DNA from: Opisthorchis felineus
Taxonomy: Eukaryota > Platyhelminthes > Trematoda > Opisthorchiida > Opisthorchiidae
Assembly: GCA_004794785.1 (NCBI GenBank)
Contig: SJOL01005721.1
Coordinates: 131,513-195,512, forward strand
Length of the DNA stretch: 64,000 bases
Direction of reading: 5' to 3'
Shown: in pieces, positions 1 through 11,873 of the stretch
Layout: every line of letters starts with the position of its first letter
Numbering within the stretch: position 1 is the first letter of the stretch
Notes under the pieces: model-generated
What the model was told of the DNA's origin: nothing
The model's input: the letters and a program-made list of their open reading frames with translations, nothing else
Databases searched by the model: none
Program-made: the position numbers and the translations under genes

Positions 1-95
1 GATGTTATCCTAGACTTATGAATCCAGCATATACGAATCCAGTACATACACCAGTGATACCAATGTTCTGAACTGTTGTGCTCTAACTGAACTAG

Positions 96-407
96 ATGGT
101 TCGAACTCATTTGGGAAAAATAACATGTTTCAGACGACTGAGACCAACCAAGCAAAGTATCTTTGTCAAAAAAGGGGTACACAGTGACCGTTCCAATAAG
201 AGAGGTACACCCACTACATCTGTCATATCACAGCTAACGGCTTCAATAATACTGCGACACTTGAGGCCTAAATCTGAGTATCAAGCAGAATTTCGCCAGA
301 GTATGGGAGTGGTTCCGTCACATCTTCTTACCGCCTCAAACACTTGGGCAGCGTCCCACATACCAACAGCCAACAATTCCGGATTCTCCCAAGTGCGTAG
401 ATCGTAA
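96..407 (+). pseudogene. LINE reverse transcriptase fragment
   Basis: A frame here reads like the start of the RT domain of the LINE family seen elsewhere in the window: a KKG stretch, an SNKRG block (compare SNHRGISL), LTASIILRHLRP and then YQAEFR (compare EQAGFRP). The piece is short and lacks flanking ORF2 sequence. It is an old, truncated non-LTR retrotransposon remnant, not a host gene. Confidence 0.5.
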
Positions 408-1189
408 GTCCTTCTACATATACTGGGCTAAGGAGTTTGTTAACATAATTGTATGTCACCACCACCATCACACAACTTTAGCAAACCGAGAACTTCGATA
501 TCAAGATTATATATAGGGAAGGACGAGCAAAGTTATACTATGCGGACGCAAACACCTCGCTACCTGACGATCACCAGTCCTCAAAGCTTATTCTAATTAA
601 AATTTCAGAAGCGAACCTTTCCTTCGGTATCGTTCAGCACCTTAGAAATAAAGTATTCATCAGGAAGTCCCATCTCATGTGTTCTTATGAAACCTCAGAT
701 AGAAACTCAAGCTTGTTCTCTGGTTTACCCACCTAGGCATCTGTCTTCATCAATGACAGCAACACCAGATGCAACACAGGTGCTTCACTGCCGTACAACC
801 ACGTCAATTTGTATGAATACAGCTTTATAGCGGAAAGAAAGGAATGAGGTAGAGACGGGGACCTAAGGAATACCTTACCACAAACATCCGATGCATACAC
901 CTCCAGCACTCAGTCAAACAATCTGGACAGAACTTGACAACATGAATGCCACTGACATCAGTTAGCCACCGTATCGTTATGTCTCCAGCCAAACACGGGG
1001 AGGGTCACGTGAACTTCATCCTTGATTACCTACACCATGTCGAATTCTGCCCACCTCTAGGTTTCTGTCACTCCGAATTAGGCATGGAAACCAGCGCTCA
1101 TCTTGGCGGTAACTCAGCGCGTGCAATGCACAGCCCAGACACCTAAGCTTGGAGTGCTGGCTGCATTCTTCGAGTGAAGCGCCCTCTGC
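408..1189. other. No supported feature
   Basis: I see no exon chain, repeat family member or RNA gene here that I can defend. The open frame at 946-1146 has no recognisable motif. Confidence 0.5.
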
Positions 1190-1500
1190 TTAAACAAAAG
1201 CTCGTTTTATAGTAACCTCATTCCGAAACTGCTTTTTATAGCCGATTCCGGCTGTAGTTCTGAGGCATCGGTGGCCAAAAACACTGAAGACGTCTCGAAT
1301 CATCCGCCCAAAGTGGCCAAGTCTCGTAGCCGCACAATACAGTCCGCACTGTAGTCTGATACACGCATCCCTTGAGACGCCTTTTTGACGCCGCAAGTGG
1401 CAAAATTGGCCAAGGCAGCTGCATAATCCACGAATATATTGCGACGGAAGCTAATGCATTCATCATCACAATACTGGCAAAGTTTGATAATTTCCGTCAT
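1190..1500 (-). pseudogene. LINE ORF2 C-terminal fragment
   Basis: The minus strand reads like the region downstream of the LINE RT domain: a degraded form of the CETWPL..ED motif (reads ATRLGHFGRM), then FGHRCLRTTAGIG, matching the family block FDHRCLRSIARI also seen at 30350. Two frames are needed to follow it, so it is frameshifted. It lies back to back with the plus-strand LINE copy that starts near 1503. Confidence 0.55.
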
Positions 1501-1502
1501 TT

Positions 1503-3130
1503 ATGGCATCAGAGATGAATTTCACTGAGTCCAAAGATGCGTGTGTGCAAACTAACCGTAACCGTCATCTCAGCGTGAGTGTAAGACCGGGTTTCTCCGA
1601 TTCGAGTACCTTATGCGTTTTCAAACGGGTGGTCACTAGTGCCTTCGCAACAGCACGACGCTCAGGTCACCTGGCAGCCTTTATCGTTCCTGTTCTAAAA
1701 GAAGCCGGACAACAGATTCTTCTTGTATCTATGGTGGACTCGCGTTCTATTGATGTGCGTTGTCTCACTGAATCGAGAATTCAAGACACAAGTGCAGCTG
1801 TTGAACTGACCTTCCCATCGGCTTCTGGTTGTGCAACTCTGGTGATCCAGAAGCCTCTGTGGCTGGTTCTGCTGTGGTTGGCAGTGTTCTAATTCACTGA
1901 GCTGAAGGATCTCTGCTTGAATGGTTGTTCGTTGATATACGCCTCTGTGCAGGTTGTTTGGCAACTTCTGAGAGAGTACCCCGTAAACGCGTCGATAATC
2001 GCTGTTCGTCGTATCTGTTTACGCTCCAAAAGACTGTAGGTCTGTGCTCTCAAAGATAGATTTTACGATGCTTTGAACGCCCTGTTGCAACGGGCCAAGG
2101 GCTCAGATATTGTTGTGGTTGCCGGAGATATGAATGTGCAAGTAGGTAGGCCTGGCAGTGTTCAGTATCAATTGGGTAGTCTTATTGGGTTGACATCGAG
2201 ACGCCCGGAAAACAGCGAACGCCTGTTGCAATGCTGACCAAGGACGGTTTCTGTGCAATACTAACTTCCGAAGCAGCCGAAGCCATCTGGCCAAATGGTT
2301 CCCCACGTGCGAACCAACATCCAATACAGATACATTACAAAGCCGCTAGCTATGTGTGACGTGAGTCACTTACCGATTGTTGCTCGCTCTGAAACACCCA
2401 TATGAATTCAAACCGTGCGCTTATTCGTTGATGCTTTGCGCTTTTCAGGGTCGCGGAAGATTCTCACACCTCGCCTAGCCATTGAGAGCCCCTCTGACCC
2501 TGGTGTCAAGCGAGCCTACAAAAAAAATCACTACTGAAGTCTCGTCTGAACAACATAACTCCTGATGTTGAATCTTACTGGTAGGCACTGTCCGCAACCT
2601 TGCAAGACACGGGCGTTCCGCTTGTGGAAAGGTGCAACATACTAGATGCACTGGATCTCGAGCAACACTTTGAAATTTCTCGAAGCTCGGACATGTACCT
2701 CTCTTGGTCGAGAGCACAATACCACTGGACGAAATCTGAAGAATGATGTGAAAAAGAGCATCTGCGTGGATCGGTAGATCTAGAAAGCCGTGGAGGTGGA
2801 GGAGAGAAGCTCTGGGAATGTGCGTAAAATGTTAAAGCTGATACGCACAACAGGCCCAAACGGGCGTCAGATGAGCGAAACAATCACTGTTGACAACGGG
2901 TGGCTTATCAGTGAAAAACAGGTGCCTGAATCGTCGTGTTAACAACTTTCAACATTATTTAAACTAGCCACCTGCAGTTTCTCAGCCGACCTGCGACGCA
3001 GACCCAGAGAGTGAACTTGGAACTCCCGATAATTTCGGAAATAGGCGAACGACGCTTCTCATTCAGGCGTCACCGAGCCACTTGTCAGGGCAAACTCCGA
3101 CCCACCCTGTTTAAAGATGGAGGTGAAATC
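1503..3130 (+). pseudogene. Decayed LINE, endonuclease to pre-RT
   Basis: Frameshifted remains of the 5' half of LINE ORF2. In order are an ARRSGHLAAFIVPVLKEAG block, SRSIDVRCLTESRIQDTS (family: IDVCCVSETRIQDAS, an APE-type endonuclease motif), then near 2060-2220 a frame with GSDIVVVAGDMNVQVGRPG, the conserved endonuclease strand with the catalytic Asp region. Near 2820-2930 is the inter-domain segment (TGPNGRQMSETITVDNGW). Stops and frame changes show it is dead. Confidence 0.6.
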
Positions 3131-3429
3131 CTTAGTCGGTGCTTGTCTAACTCACACACGTTGAATGCGACTCTAAAATGACGTTCGGTTGATCCTAGTA
3201 AGGACAATTTACTCCGACAATGACGCTCAAATGGGTTTCCGCTGATGTCCCGATGCGTAGATATCTTCTTCCCGTCGTTTTACACAGGAACACAAGACTG
3301 TTTGTGCTAACTCCGCGCCCTTCCGTCCAACTTCTCACAATTTACTTGGACATGTATCCACACAGCTGTGCGACTGTTATGAACCACTGATTACTAGTCA
3401 TGTACTGTGTTAACTAGAAACCAAACTGA

Positions 3430-3640
3430 ATCCATCTGATGCTCTCGTTTATAATATCCTCCCACTGATTGTGCTGCGCGAAGGCCACTTCATGTTTCGC
3501 TTGGCACGACATTCGAGGCAGCACAGCAAAGTTCAATGACGGAATACAAGTCAGTGAGCTGCTGAGGCATCATCGATAGCCCACGACCAGTTTCGCCTTC
3601 CTTGGGATTGATCTAGTGGACGCAGTCCTTGAGTATTTGC
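3430..3640 (-). repeat. Hammerhead-repeat family copy, degenerate
   Basis: The reverse complement around 3575-3640 carries a degraded hammerhead core (ATCAATCCCAAGGAAGGCGAAAC) followed by TGGTCGTGGGCT, as in the intact copies at 6972 and 43120. The CTGATGA box is mutated to TAGATCA, so cleavage is not expected. It lies head to head with the plus-strand copy that begins near 3655. Confidence 0.5.
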
Positions 3641-3654
3641 ACTAAATGAAATAC

Positions 3655-4005
3655 GGGGCGGCGAAACAAGTGAGTCCCAAGAAGGATAACTGGCCGTTGT
3701 CTGTCGAACAGTTCTAACAACCTAGAGAGTAGCATGTTGCGTAAAGAAAATATACTGTGATATCTCGAATATCGTGCCATTGTAACACATATTCAGTTGG
3801 AGAATATCACGTATGAGAGATTCATTTGGGACTCAAGTGAGTCACCCGTGAAAACTAAATCTTTATGCAAATGTCTCTGGCGAAGTTCGTTTTATTTGGA
3901 ACCAAGTAGAACATAGGATTGACGATAACTAGGGAAATGCGCTCACCTGATGAGCCCTAAGAGCAAAACCGGCTTTAGGCTGTACAGGAGGTGCAGCGGC
4001 CTTGA
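3655..4005 (+). repeat. Hammerhead-repeat family copy with two degenerate cores
   Basis: About 300 bp of the same family, with a damaged core at 3655-3690 (GTGAGTCCCAAGAAGGATAAC) and another at 3945-3995 (CTGATGAGCCCTAAGAGCAAAAC). Between them are the family landmarks: GATATCTCGAATATCGT, GAGAGATTC and AAGTAGAACATAGGATTGACG. The spacing matches the roughly 308-bp unit at 6682-6990, so this is a decayed tandem unit. Confidence 0.55.
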
Positions 4006-4503
4006 TATAATAAGATACCCAATGTCAACACTCAGTGGCAGAACACTTCTACCAAGAATATAAAACCCCTTCCTGTTGCCCAGATCATCGGGGTCAAACG
4101 GCACAAGAAACCGTGCAAGAGCGGAAAATAACTAGCATTTTCTGCGCTGGACCTGGATCATTTTACTTTCCGAATAAGCTGCAGTTCCACACACAAATAC
4201 CAGGTGCCTAGAGGATCTTAAGACACTTGTCATGTTTTGAAAGGACTGATACATCCATCATGAAAGCTGACAAAAACTGGAGTAGTGCTCCGATAAATAT
4301 TTTTACACCACTGAAAGACACCGAGGTACTTAGTATCCTACACTCAAAGTCACTTGGCTTTATGAACTGGGCATCATTCGGCACTCCAAGGATATCTCAC
4401 AAGTAACTCATCCAACACCGGCCATCCGACCGTTGCTCTTTATAGACGCATCTGAACCGACGTTATATACTGTCCAATTTTCTAAACAAGTTCGCAAACT
4501 CAC
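4006..4503. other. No supported feature
   Basis: Sequence downstream (minus strand) of the exon at 4504-4662. I looked for a continuing exon, in particular an FMN-binding FYGSQTGTAE motif, and did not find one. Confidence 0.4.
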
Positions 4504-4662
4504 TTGACGTAAGCTGGAAGACGTTCCATCTTTAGCTTGAGATGAGGTTGTAGTCAGGGATCCCTCTTCACTCGACGAGTCGGATGGGTAAAAAAGACTG
4601 ATTATTAAGGTCAGAATAGCGAAAAAAAGAACGGATATAAGAAGTACATCGAATAACTCTGC
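4504..4662 (-). CDS. Putative internal exon of an unidentified membrane-protein gene
   Basis: A 159-bp, 53-codon open segment with good splice signals on both sides: a pyrimidine-rich acceptor (GCTTATTTTTTCCAG) and a GTGAGT donor after CGTCAA, both in phase 0. It encodes one strongly hydrophobic helix (FDVLLISVLFFAILTLIISL) followed by a Ser/Thr/acidic linker (PSDSSSEEGSLTTTSSQAKD). Single-pass N-terminal anchor plus flexible linker is the layout of NADPH-cytochrome P450 reductase and several other ER proteins. I could not find a flavodoxin-domain exon nearby, so that identity is only a guess. No partner exon was located, so a chance ORF remains possible. Confidence 0.35.
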
Positions 4663-6681
4663 CTGGAAAAAATAAGCCAATACATCCATTTTGAGAACGG
4701 CGCTGATTGTGGCCATGAGATTGGTACTCAATTCAGTGCAACAAATTCAGTCCCAACAACCGATGCAGTACAGTAGGTGCAATATGTACAATAGGCCAAT
4801 AAGGGGTTAGAAAGTCACAAGCTAGTGGATTATGGTCGGCAGATATCGCACCTGAACCCAGGTTTGTATGGTGGCTGAAGGAGAAGAAAAATGAGGGCCC
4901 AATTTTCTGTGGTGCATTTCAGGAAGAAACGAGGGCAAGTAAGTGTTATCTAGACAGTGAGTGCAGTTTAGTGTAAATGAATAATATATCGAAAGGTTTG
5001 AGTACCAATGGGTCTTGCCAGCAACGGATGTAATTATTGTTCAGAGGCCCTAATCAGGGAGAATGCAAGGTGATTGTGTAGCTGTATTGACCTCCCGATC
5101 AAAAGCACAGAGCAAGGGGGCGAACACAACGGACTCGCAAGGCTAATCCTAGAATAAGGCCACCACGGACGAGAGTAAACTGATGCTGTTCTTTGGCGTA
5201 AATCGCTGAAGAATGAGCTTAGGTGAGTGACCACGCATTAGGAAGTTATGAGAGAGGTCGAAAAATGCACCGAGACTGGGATTTGGAGACACGGCGTTTG
5301 TGGATAACACTACCCCGCTAGAAGCAGCAGCTTGGAGGGAGTGGGTTTATGCGAGACCCGATCTATGGTTAGGACAGGATACAGGTGCGCAGTATTCGTA
5401 GTGTTACATTCCGTTGAACGTACTCCTCCATATTCTCATGCGACTTCAACCAAGAAGAATGAAAGAGTAACAGATGGCATTCACTTTTTGTTGGTCTGTT
5501 GACGGGAATGAATGATGGAAAACCGGACTATTCTAATATCATTTCGTGAGGAATGAAAACGCTTTAACAAGGGAGAGTATTCGGCTTCATCTGGACTCCA
5601 AGCTGCCTGTTGTGATCAATAACAGACATGGATTGAGATCCGAATATTGAGGACGGGATGGAGACGACGCCCGCCGGTTTGCTAAGGAATACATGTACAG
5701 ATGACCACGGTTTAGAATGAAGGTGGTTTAACTTGAAATAGTTGGGTAAATGTTCTTGGTTATTCGAAGGTATTGTGAATCTCTAGAACATATGTTCAGG
5801 TCGTCATCGAAAAGCATCCCCAGGGGAACTGATCATAGCGTGCCAATAAAAGTGATAAACGGAGTGATCCAGTGGTAGATTCTATTGTTACGCCACTGTT
5901 GATCTGGTTTCGAGAGGAAACATTCCGCGGAAACTTACCCTAGGGTTCCGTTAATCAGTGAGATTAGCCAATGGGACAGTGGACTGAGAATACTGAAACT
6001 TTCCAAACGGGCCACAGTTGTGCCATGCGGGACCACCTCAAGTTTCCTCGCTAGATCGAATAAACTGCAATGCATTTCCGCTTGTATTCGGCGGCTGTGG
6101 AGTCAACTGCGAAAATGTGAGCTGGGTTGACTGCGGGCCGAAATAAAAACATATTGGACGTATTGCAACTGACAACTCAAGGTGATAATGAGTCGCACAG
6201 ATTGAACAACGATTTTTCTCACAAGCCTACAACGGGTGGAGTGAGTATTTATCGCTCTACTGTTTTTAGAGCCCTGTCGGCTCATCATCTACTTCCAAGA
6301 GGGAGAAAGTTCCCCTGCGAGAAATGAGGAGAGGGCGGATGCACATCCCATCAGTAGATCTGGGTGCATGCCGCCTGGTTCGGAAGAACCGCCCGGGTCG
6401 CAAAGTGATGATATTTTTCCACCACACCATCGTTGAAGGACATAGCGAGAAGACTGAGGGTGTAAAAGGTACAAATAGTCCAGAAAACCTGTAAGTTAAA
6501 ACACCAGATTACAACCTCAAATAGAAACTGTACACCTTTCTGGTGACGAACATCGGCTTTGCAGCGCTATGCATCTCTTCGTGATGATCTGGAGGTTGAA
6601 TGAACTTGCTCCCTGAGTGCGCGTCCCTCATGTGGCCTTTGGGCACAGCGTCTCACTCGTCGTTCTCACTCACGTTCTCTC
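4663..6681. other. No supported feature
   Basis: About 2 kb without a recognisable exon, retroelement motif or RNA gene on either strand. The short open frames here have no family signature. Confidence 0.45.
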
Positions 6682-7070
6682 GCCCCAAAAAGGGCGAAAC
6701 CGGTCGTGGGCTGTCGAAGAATTTCAGCAACCTTATGAGTAGTACATTGCGTAAAATTACATGCATCTGGATATCTCGAATATCGTAGCAACTGGATCAT
6801 GAGGCGGCCTGGTGCAGCACATTTAGTTGCCTGGAAACATCACAAACGAGAGATTCGGCTGGGTTCCAGGTGAGTCTCTCGCAAGACCAAATTGATTTGC
6901 AAATGAGTATATTTCTTTAAAACAGTCCAATTTGTGTTCAAGTAGAACATAAGGTTGACGAAAACTCGGGGACTGTGCCTGCCTGATGAGCCCCAAAAAG
7001 GGCGAAACCGGTCGTGGGCTGTCGAAGAATTTCAGCAACCTTATGAGTAGTACATTGCGTAAAGTAGTTA
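6682..7070 (+). repeat. Tandem hammerhead repeat, 308-bp period (about 1.25 units)
   Basis: The block starting GCCCCAAAAAGGGCGAAACC and running through GGTCGTGGGCTGTCGAAG, TTTCAGCAACCTTATGAG and TACATTGCGTAAA occurs at 6682 and again, apparently identical, at 6990: a 308-bp direct repeat. The first copy begins inside the ribozyme (no CTGATGA before it) and the second has the complete core, so the insert opens and closes at different points of a circularly permuted unit. That resembles Schistosoma Sm-alpha satellites and retrozymes. There is no coding potential. Diverged copies lie at 3655, 35525, 43080, 47810, 48540 and 48885. Confidence 0.7.
6972..7025 (+). ncRNA. Hammerhead ribozyme, intact core
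   Basis: The conserved core is complete: CTGATGA at 6983-6989, stem II GCCCC/GGGC closed by an A-rich loop, and GAAA at 7004-7007. Stem III is only ACCGGT, then C at 7013 as the cleavage-site residue, and GTGGGC at 7014-7019. That last segment can pair with GCCTGC just before the core to form stem I (with wobbles). Stem I is open, so this is type I. Such a short palindromic stem III is typical of animal satellite and Penelope-associated hammerheads, which work best as dimers. Predicted cleavage is between 7013 and 7014. Confidence 0.75.
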
Positions 7071-9573
7071 GTATTCTCCATTCTGCAAGTTTCTGGTAGT
7101 ATGGTATTCATTTCTCGCGGAACAACGCTAGTGGTCGGAGTACAGTATCCCGAATACCAGAATGGCACAGTCCTCGGTCGAGTACCTTAAAACAAACCTT
7201 CAGACTCGAATTCGTCGGCTTGTAGACAATGGATAATCAGTGTTGCAAAAGTCGAGGGGCTTGCACATGCCAGATCGGCAGTTGCGTACCATGACGTTCT
7301 GCTTTGACCAGCAAATTCTGCCGATCTTGTAAAAGCGAGTGATATTCATGAAGACAGCCAAGCGCAAATTGTTTCGCGCTCGCCCTACAATGTCAGTAAC
7401 GTGCGTAATCTACATACCTATATTTCTGCGCAAAGTCGCCCGGAAAGACCCGGTTTATTATTTAACCTACGATTCCAATTTGCGCTTACGCAGGTCATCA
7501 CCCTATCCACACCCACGGATGGAAAACATTTTGTCGGTTGAAAATTCTAAATCTGGCGCATCACTGGCCTCCGCCGCCGACGAAGAAGCGCGGTGATATA
7601 TTAGACCTGTGGTCTTGATGCAGTGATTAGTCTAGCGCATTGCTACGATCACGGAGACCAGGCCACCTGAGACACCATTTGTTTGATACAACCGTGCCAT
7701 TGAAACCTCGCTCGTGGTCAGGAGCTTCCTAAAAATGTGGCGTTGTAACCATTGCAGATTTTCGCAGCTAATTATTCTAAGTGAAGTGCATCGCTACTCA
7801 CATAAATTACCCCCAGCTCCCCTCATGCCCACATTATAAGGCAAAATTATGTCAAATCTGATATGAACAACGGCTCAGTAGAAAAGAGTAAAAAAACTCC
7901 TACACAGGCCCTCAGCGCCAAAATTGGTACATCTTATTGACCGTACTCTAACAACTCAACCTGGGCGAAACGTCCAATATGTTGCAACCGCTTCTGTTGG
8001 GTACCTTAGCCGGGTTGGCTTTGCGTCATATCGTGGGGTGCGCATCGGAAGGTCAATACCGAATAGCATTGTTTGCCCCCGTACATTGTTGCTGGCGCAG
8101 AAGCCTAATTTGAGGATACACGCCTGGGCCTGATTGCACATGGAGCGAAACAAAATGAGAAGGTTGTACAGGTACCGTTGTCCAAGGAAGAAGCCATCCG
8201 TGGACAATCCAGCTCACCTTGAAATCCGTGCCTAATCGTCTGCCTTGCATTGTGCGGACCAGAGCAGATCAGGTTGAAACTCATTTCATAAGTTCGGATA
8301 ATCCACTCCCAGCCGGAAGATGAAAACGATGGAGGATGAAGAGCAGAAAGACCATGCAGGGTCTTCACCGTTCCATTTTAATGCAAATTTGCCAAAGAGA
8401 TAAAAAAATTTGTCAATCTCAAGCTCTCCAGGAAGGCAAAATAAATGGTATCTCCCCCTAAAAAGGCTGCTATCGGTGGCACACCTCTCTCGCCACAGCA
8501 CCTCCACCGAACTCTTCTTCAGCTTGGTCAAATTCATAGGCGCGACGAAAATAAAATGGCCCAAGGTTTTGCGACCTCGAACCGCACTTTCCCTAAGTTG
8601 CAAACCTGTCCACGTTAAGTAGTGAAAACCACTTCAGCCCCAAGCCTTCTGCTACGTGTCGGTCCAGCTAACTTGTGCACGAGTTCATTTCTGATGAAAA
8701 GGATTCTTTACTCATTGCCCTAATCATGCCGTCACCTAGCCACCTAATGTTACTCCCCTTCGTGCCGAGAAAAATTCCAGGAACTAGCATTCCGAGCTCC
8801 AAAGAACGGCCATTTCCGAAACCCAGACTCACGCCGGCCGCTACCGGGTAACAGTTCACCCACCATTTTGTATTCAAAAACCCGTTTGCCAAGATGCGCT
8901 ATCTACTTGCGTCACCATTGCGTAACTACAATCGTCCTCCACTCATCGGCACACTGTTGCTCATCCCCCAGTGGGACTCTTACCACCAAACTATGAGCCA
9001 AATCAATCCCTCCCTTTCCGCTGTCCCGGGACTATCCCGTTCCTAGTTCTACATCAATATGGGCAACCTGACTTCCGTTCACCGCAGATGACCGTCCGCT
9101 TCGGCAAGTAGTACTTCTAAAATTTTGAATTTGCAATTTCATCGTTTCCATCTTGTATTGATTGAACCAACCGCGAAGACCACCGGATACAAGAAAATTG
9201 TACTTGCGCAATAACTTATTTGCAAGGAAAGCAGAAAGTTGGAGAAATAGTCCATGAAATGTCGCCTTTAAAACCGTGAACGCTCACATTTTTCAATAAA
9301 CTTGCTCTCTCAAGCTAACCTTTATTAAGAACATGAACGTGCAAAAGTGAAAAGCGCCGAGGAACGCTACAACCATTCGAGCAGGAATGGTTCAACCCAG
9401 CATCGCTTGCTAAGGGAAATTAGCTGAAAAAACGTCAGTAAAACCGAAATTTTTTATCTTCCACGGTCACTATCGAGCTTTCGGGACATCCAGATGGAAA
9501 AAGCCCCTAAATGAAGCATGGAGCTACTGCCTCAACATCCAGGGTGTTTGTTACATGCAACAAAGTAGTATAG
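7071..9573. other. No firmly supported feature
   Basis: Several short open frames lie here (plus strand near 7200-7600, minus strand at 8286-8603), but none has a recognisable domain or a consistent chain of splice sites. Confidence 0.4.
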
Positions 9574-9914
9574 TCTTGTGTCTTGCTCAACGGTCGTGCA
9601 ACTCGGTATCGATCCTTCGCTTCCTGCTCCACCCACTATGGCATATCAAAAGGCACGGCAGCCCCAGACAGCCCTTTGTGGAGACAAAGGAAAATTAGTA
9701 CAACTGTATTTATGGGGTAACCACAGAATGTTCCACAAGGTCGTGCTGAAATCTCCATGATGGGGCGAGAAGCGTCGAGCTAAAGACGCTTGATCCAGAT
9801 TGGTTGGCCTTCTGGTCAATCGGAGCATGCCTTCGTTTGGTCCGTAGCCTGCACGTGATACATCCGTCCAAATGATGTGATGTTCGGTCATTAGGGACGG
9901 CTGGTCCTCGGCCA
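9574..9914 (-). repeat. 3' LTR of deleted Gypsy element
   Basis: A 341-bp repeat matching 11874-12216 with scattered substitutions and a more diverged last 30 bp. Its plus-strand left end is TCTTGTG where the other copy has TGTTGTG. Its right end (CGGCCA) abuts the polypurine tract. Confidence 0.75.
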
Positions 9915-9924
9915 CCTCCCCCTT
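9915..9924 (-). promoter_or_regulatory. Polypurine tract
   Basis: On the minus strand AAGGGGGAGG stands immediately upstream of the LTR start TGGCCGAGG. This is the expected plus-strand-synthesis primer position for a minus-strand element. Confidence 0.65.
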
Positions 9925-11301
9925 GGGAAGGCTGTTCAACCTACCGCTGCTTTGAACTCAACTGCGACGACTCCTGGGGGTGCTGTCGCATGTCGGACAG
10001 TCCCTGGGACTGCGAGCATACCGATCTGGGATCTGGTATCCTCCAGTTCGGAGGTATGTCACGGCTGTTCGGTGTCTCATGCGGCGTGGTCCCCTCAGGG
10101 AGCCGCAGTCTGTTGCCTGGAGTTGATCTCTTTGACGTGGCCGTGCTTATGCTCTTAGTTGCGCCTCGTGTTTGACACATTTGCCCCTACGTCCACTGTG
10201 GAGAGCATCCCTCCTATCCTCTAGTCAGTATCTGGTCTTTGCGTGACTGTTGTGGCCTCCCTTCTGCCGGCCCCACTTTCTTGACTCTCCGGATAGAAGC
10301 AGAACGATCCGCATGAACCTGCGACTGTAAACTGAAGGGTTCGGGCCGCCGGTGAAGCGTATCAGGCTGCTGGAAGGATTCACCAAATTGGACTGAAGTG
10401 AGAGGGCTACCGGTGCCGGACGCCGGGAGCTGAATAGCCGCTACGTAGCGTATACTCCCTCTGGTCTCCGGTTTGGCTGTAACGGTGGCGACCACAAATT
10501 CGTCAGGACGTGGTGTTTACGTGAGCGTATCGCAGCCAGCTGCAGCTTTTTCGTTACAAACGGCATTGAGGGGTTGATCCAAGATTTGAAGCTCATTAGT
10601 CCAGTCGAGACCCGAGAGATCAAGGCCTGTATAGTTCGTGAGGTGGCAAGTACCTTTAAGATGAATCCCCTTGAACGTTACGGAACACTTTAGTTTTCCG
10701 GTCAGTCTGAGGTTTCCATCAGATGCATTACGAGCGATGCACTTTGTGTGTTCCACTGGTGGTCTTCCAATTACGTCCCAGGTTTGTTTTGAAATCAGAG
10801 TGAGGTCAGAACCTGTATCAAGCTGGGGGGGTAAACGGTGATCCGTTGATACATGCTGTGACGAAGTTTCTTTGACCGGTCGATTTCATCCTGAATGTAG
10901 CGGACATGGCCCCTGCCTGCGTCCTTTTGTCGGGTCGGTGTTTTCGCGAGGTCCTGAAGTTGTCTCTACAGCATTCTTCTTTGTGACCCTTTCGATTGCA
11001 CCCGCTGCACCCGTAGTTCGGATGTGGACAATGGCGTGAATAGTGCCATTCTTAACAAAACCAACAGGGTGTGGGCGGTTTTCTTGGAGTTCGTTTAGAA
11101 TTTGATTGCCTTTTAGAAGTTACTTTGCGTACCATATCAGGCTGAGAGGATTTGGAATGTCCAGTCATTGCGGCATCGGCCTTGAGATTGATAAGATGCT
11201 GGCGTTTGGTGGTAAGCTTCTGGATTCTGTTCAGTTCGACCCAGTAGCCGGATGCGAATATCTGCATCATGTGGCGATTGGAGACCAGTCACAAAGATGA
11301 G

Positions 11302-11853
11302 CTACTTGAAATGAACCTCGGTCATGGTGCTGAGCTGAAACCGTTCGCATTCTCTGCTGACCGCAGCAACATAAGCGATGAAATCTTCAGTATCCCTTTT
11401 GGTAATCTTGAGCCACTGATAACGAATACTGAACAAGGATCTGTGCTCATCGAATATTTGGGCCAGGGTTTTGACAATATCTGCAAAACCAAGGTCACAA
11501 GGGGGTTTAGGGAGTATGAAATTTGTGAACTGATCGTGTTTATCTGTCCCCAGTTTCCGCAGCAAAAGTCGAACTTTCCATGCAGCATCAAACTGAGGAA
11601 AGTCGCTCTGAAACGTTTCCTCATACTTCTCGAACCACGTTTCGAAAAATCGTCCCGATTCAGCGTCGAACCTGAAGTCAGTAATCGAGCTGACAGCGGC
11701 ATCTGTGGAAGAGGACGGGGGCCCAACTATTTTTGTCCCATTCACCGACATACTGCGCATCGGAGATTCAACAAGCCTCATCTGAGCTTCTCCGAACTGC
11801 TTCTGTTGTTGCTGTGAAATTAATTGGAGTAGCTCTGCCGAAATTGACATCAT
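11302..11853 (-). pseudogene. Gypsy (CsRn1-like) gag, truncated by a stop
   Basis: The gag polyprotein builds the virus-like particle of Gypsy elements. The natural start is the ATG at 11853, directly after the primer-binding site. The frame holds FDAESGRFFETWFEKYEETF, KVRLLLRKLGT and YVAAVSRECERF, the CsRn1-type gag core. A stop follows EVHFK at 11302. The homology then continues (GLQSPHDADIR, RLLGRTEQNP) and shifts frame at about 11270 to a stretch ending in RKPPTPCWFC, the first cysteines of the nucleocapsid finger. Gag is therefore broken by a stop and a frameshift. Confidence 0.7.
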
Positions 11854-11871
11854 GGGTTCGTGTTCTCGCCA
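11854..11871 (-). promoter_or_regulatory. tRNA-type primer-binding site
   Basis: Two nucleotides inside the 5' LTR the minus strand reads TGGCGAGAACACGAACCC. It starts with TGG, as expected for pairing with a tRNA 3' CCA end, and directly precedes the gag ATG. I cannot name the tRNA from sequence alone. Confidence 0.55.
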
Positions 11872-11873
11872 GT

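Noticed and set aside
7200..7600. Possible two-exon gene end on the plus strand (frames with VAKVEGLAHARSAVAYHD and SSPYPHPRMENILSV)
   Set aside because: A TGA lies inside the first frame with no plausible splice around it, the exon phases do not agree, and no family is recognisable.
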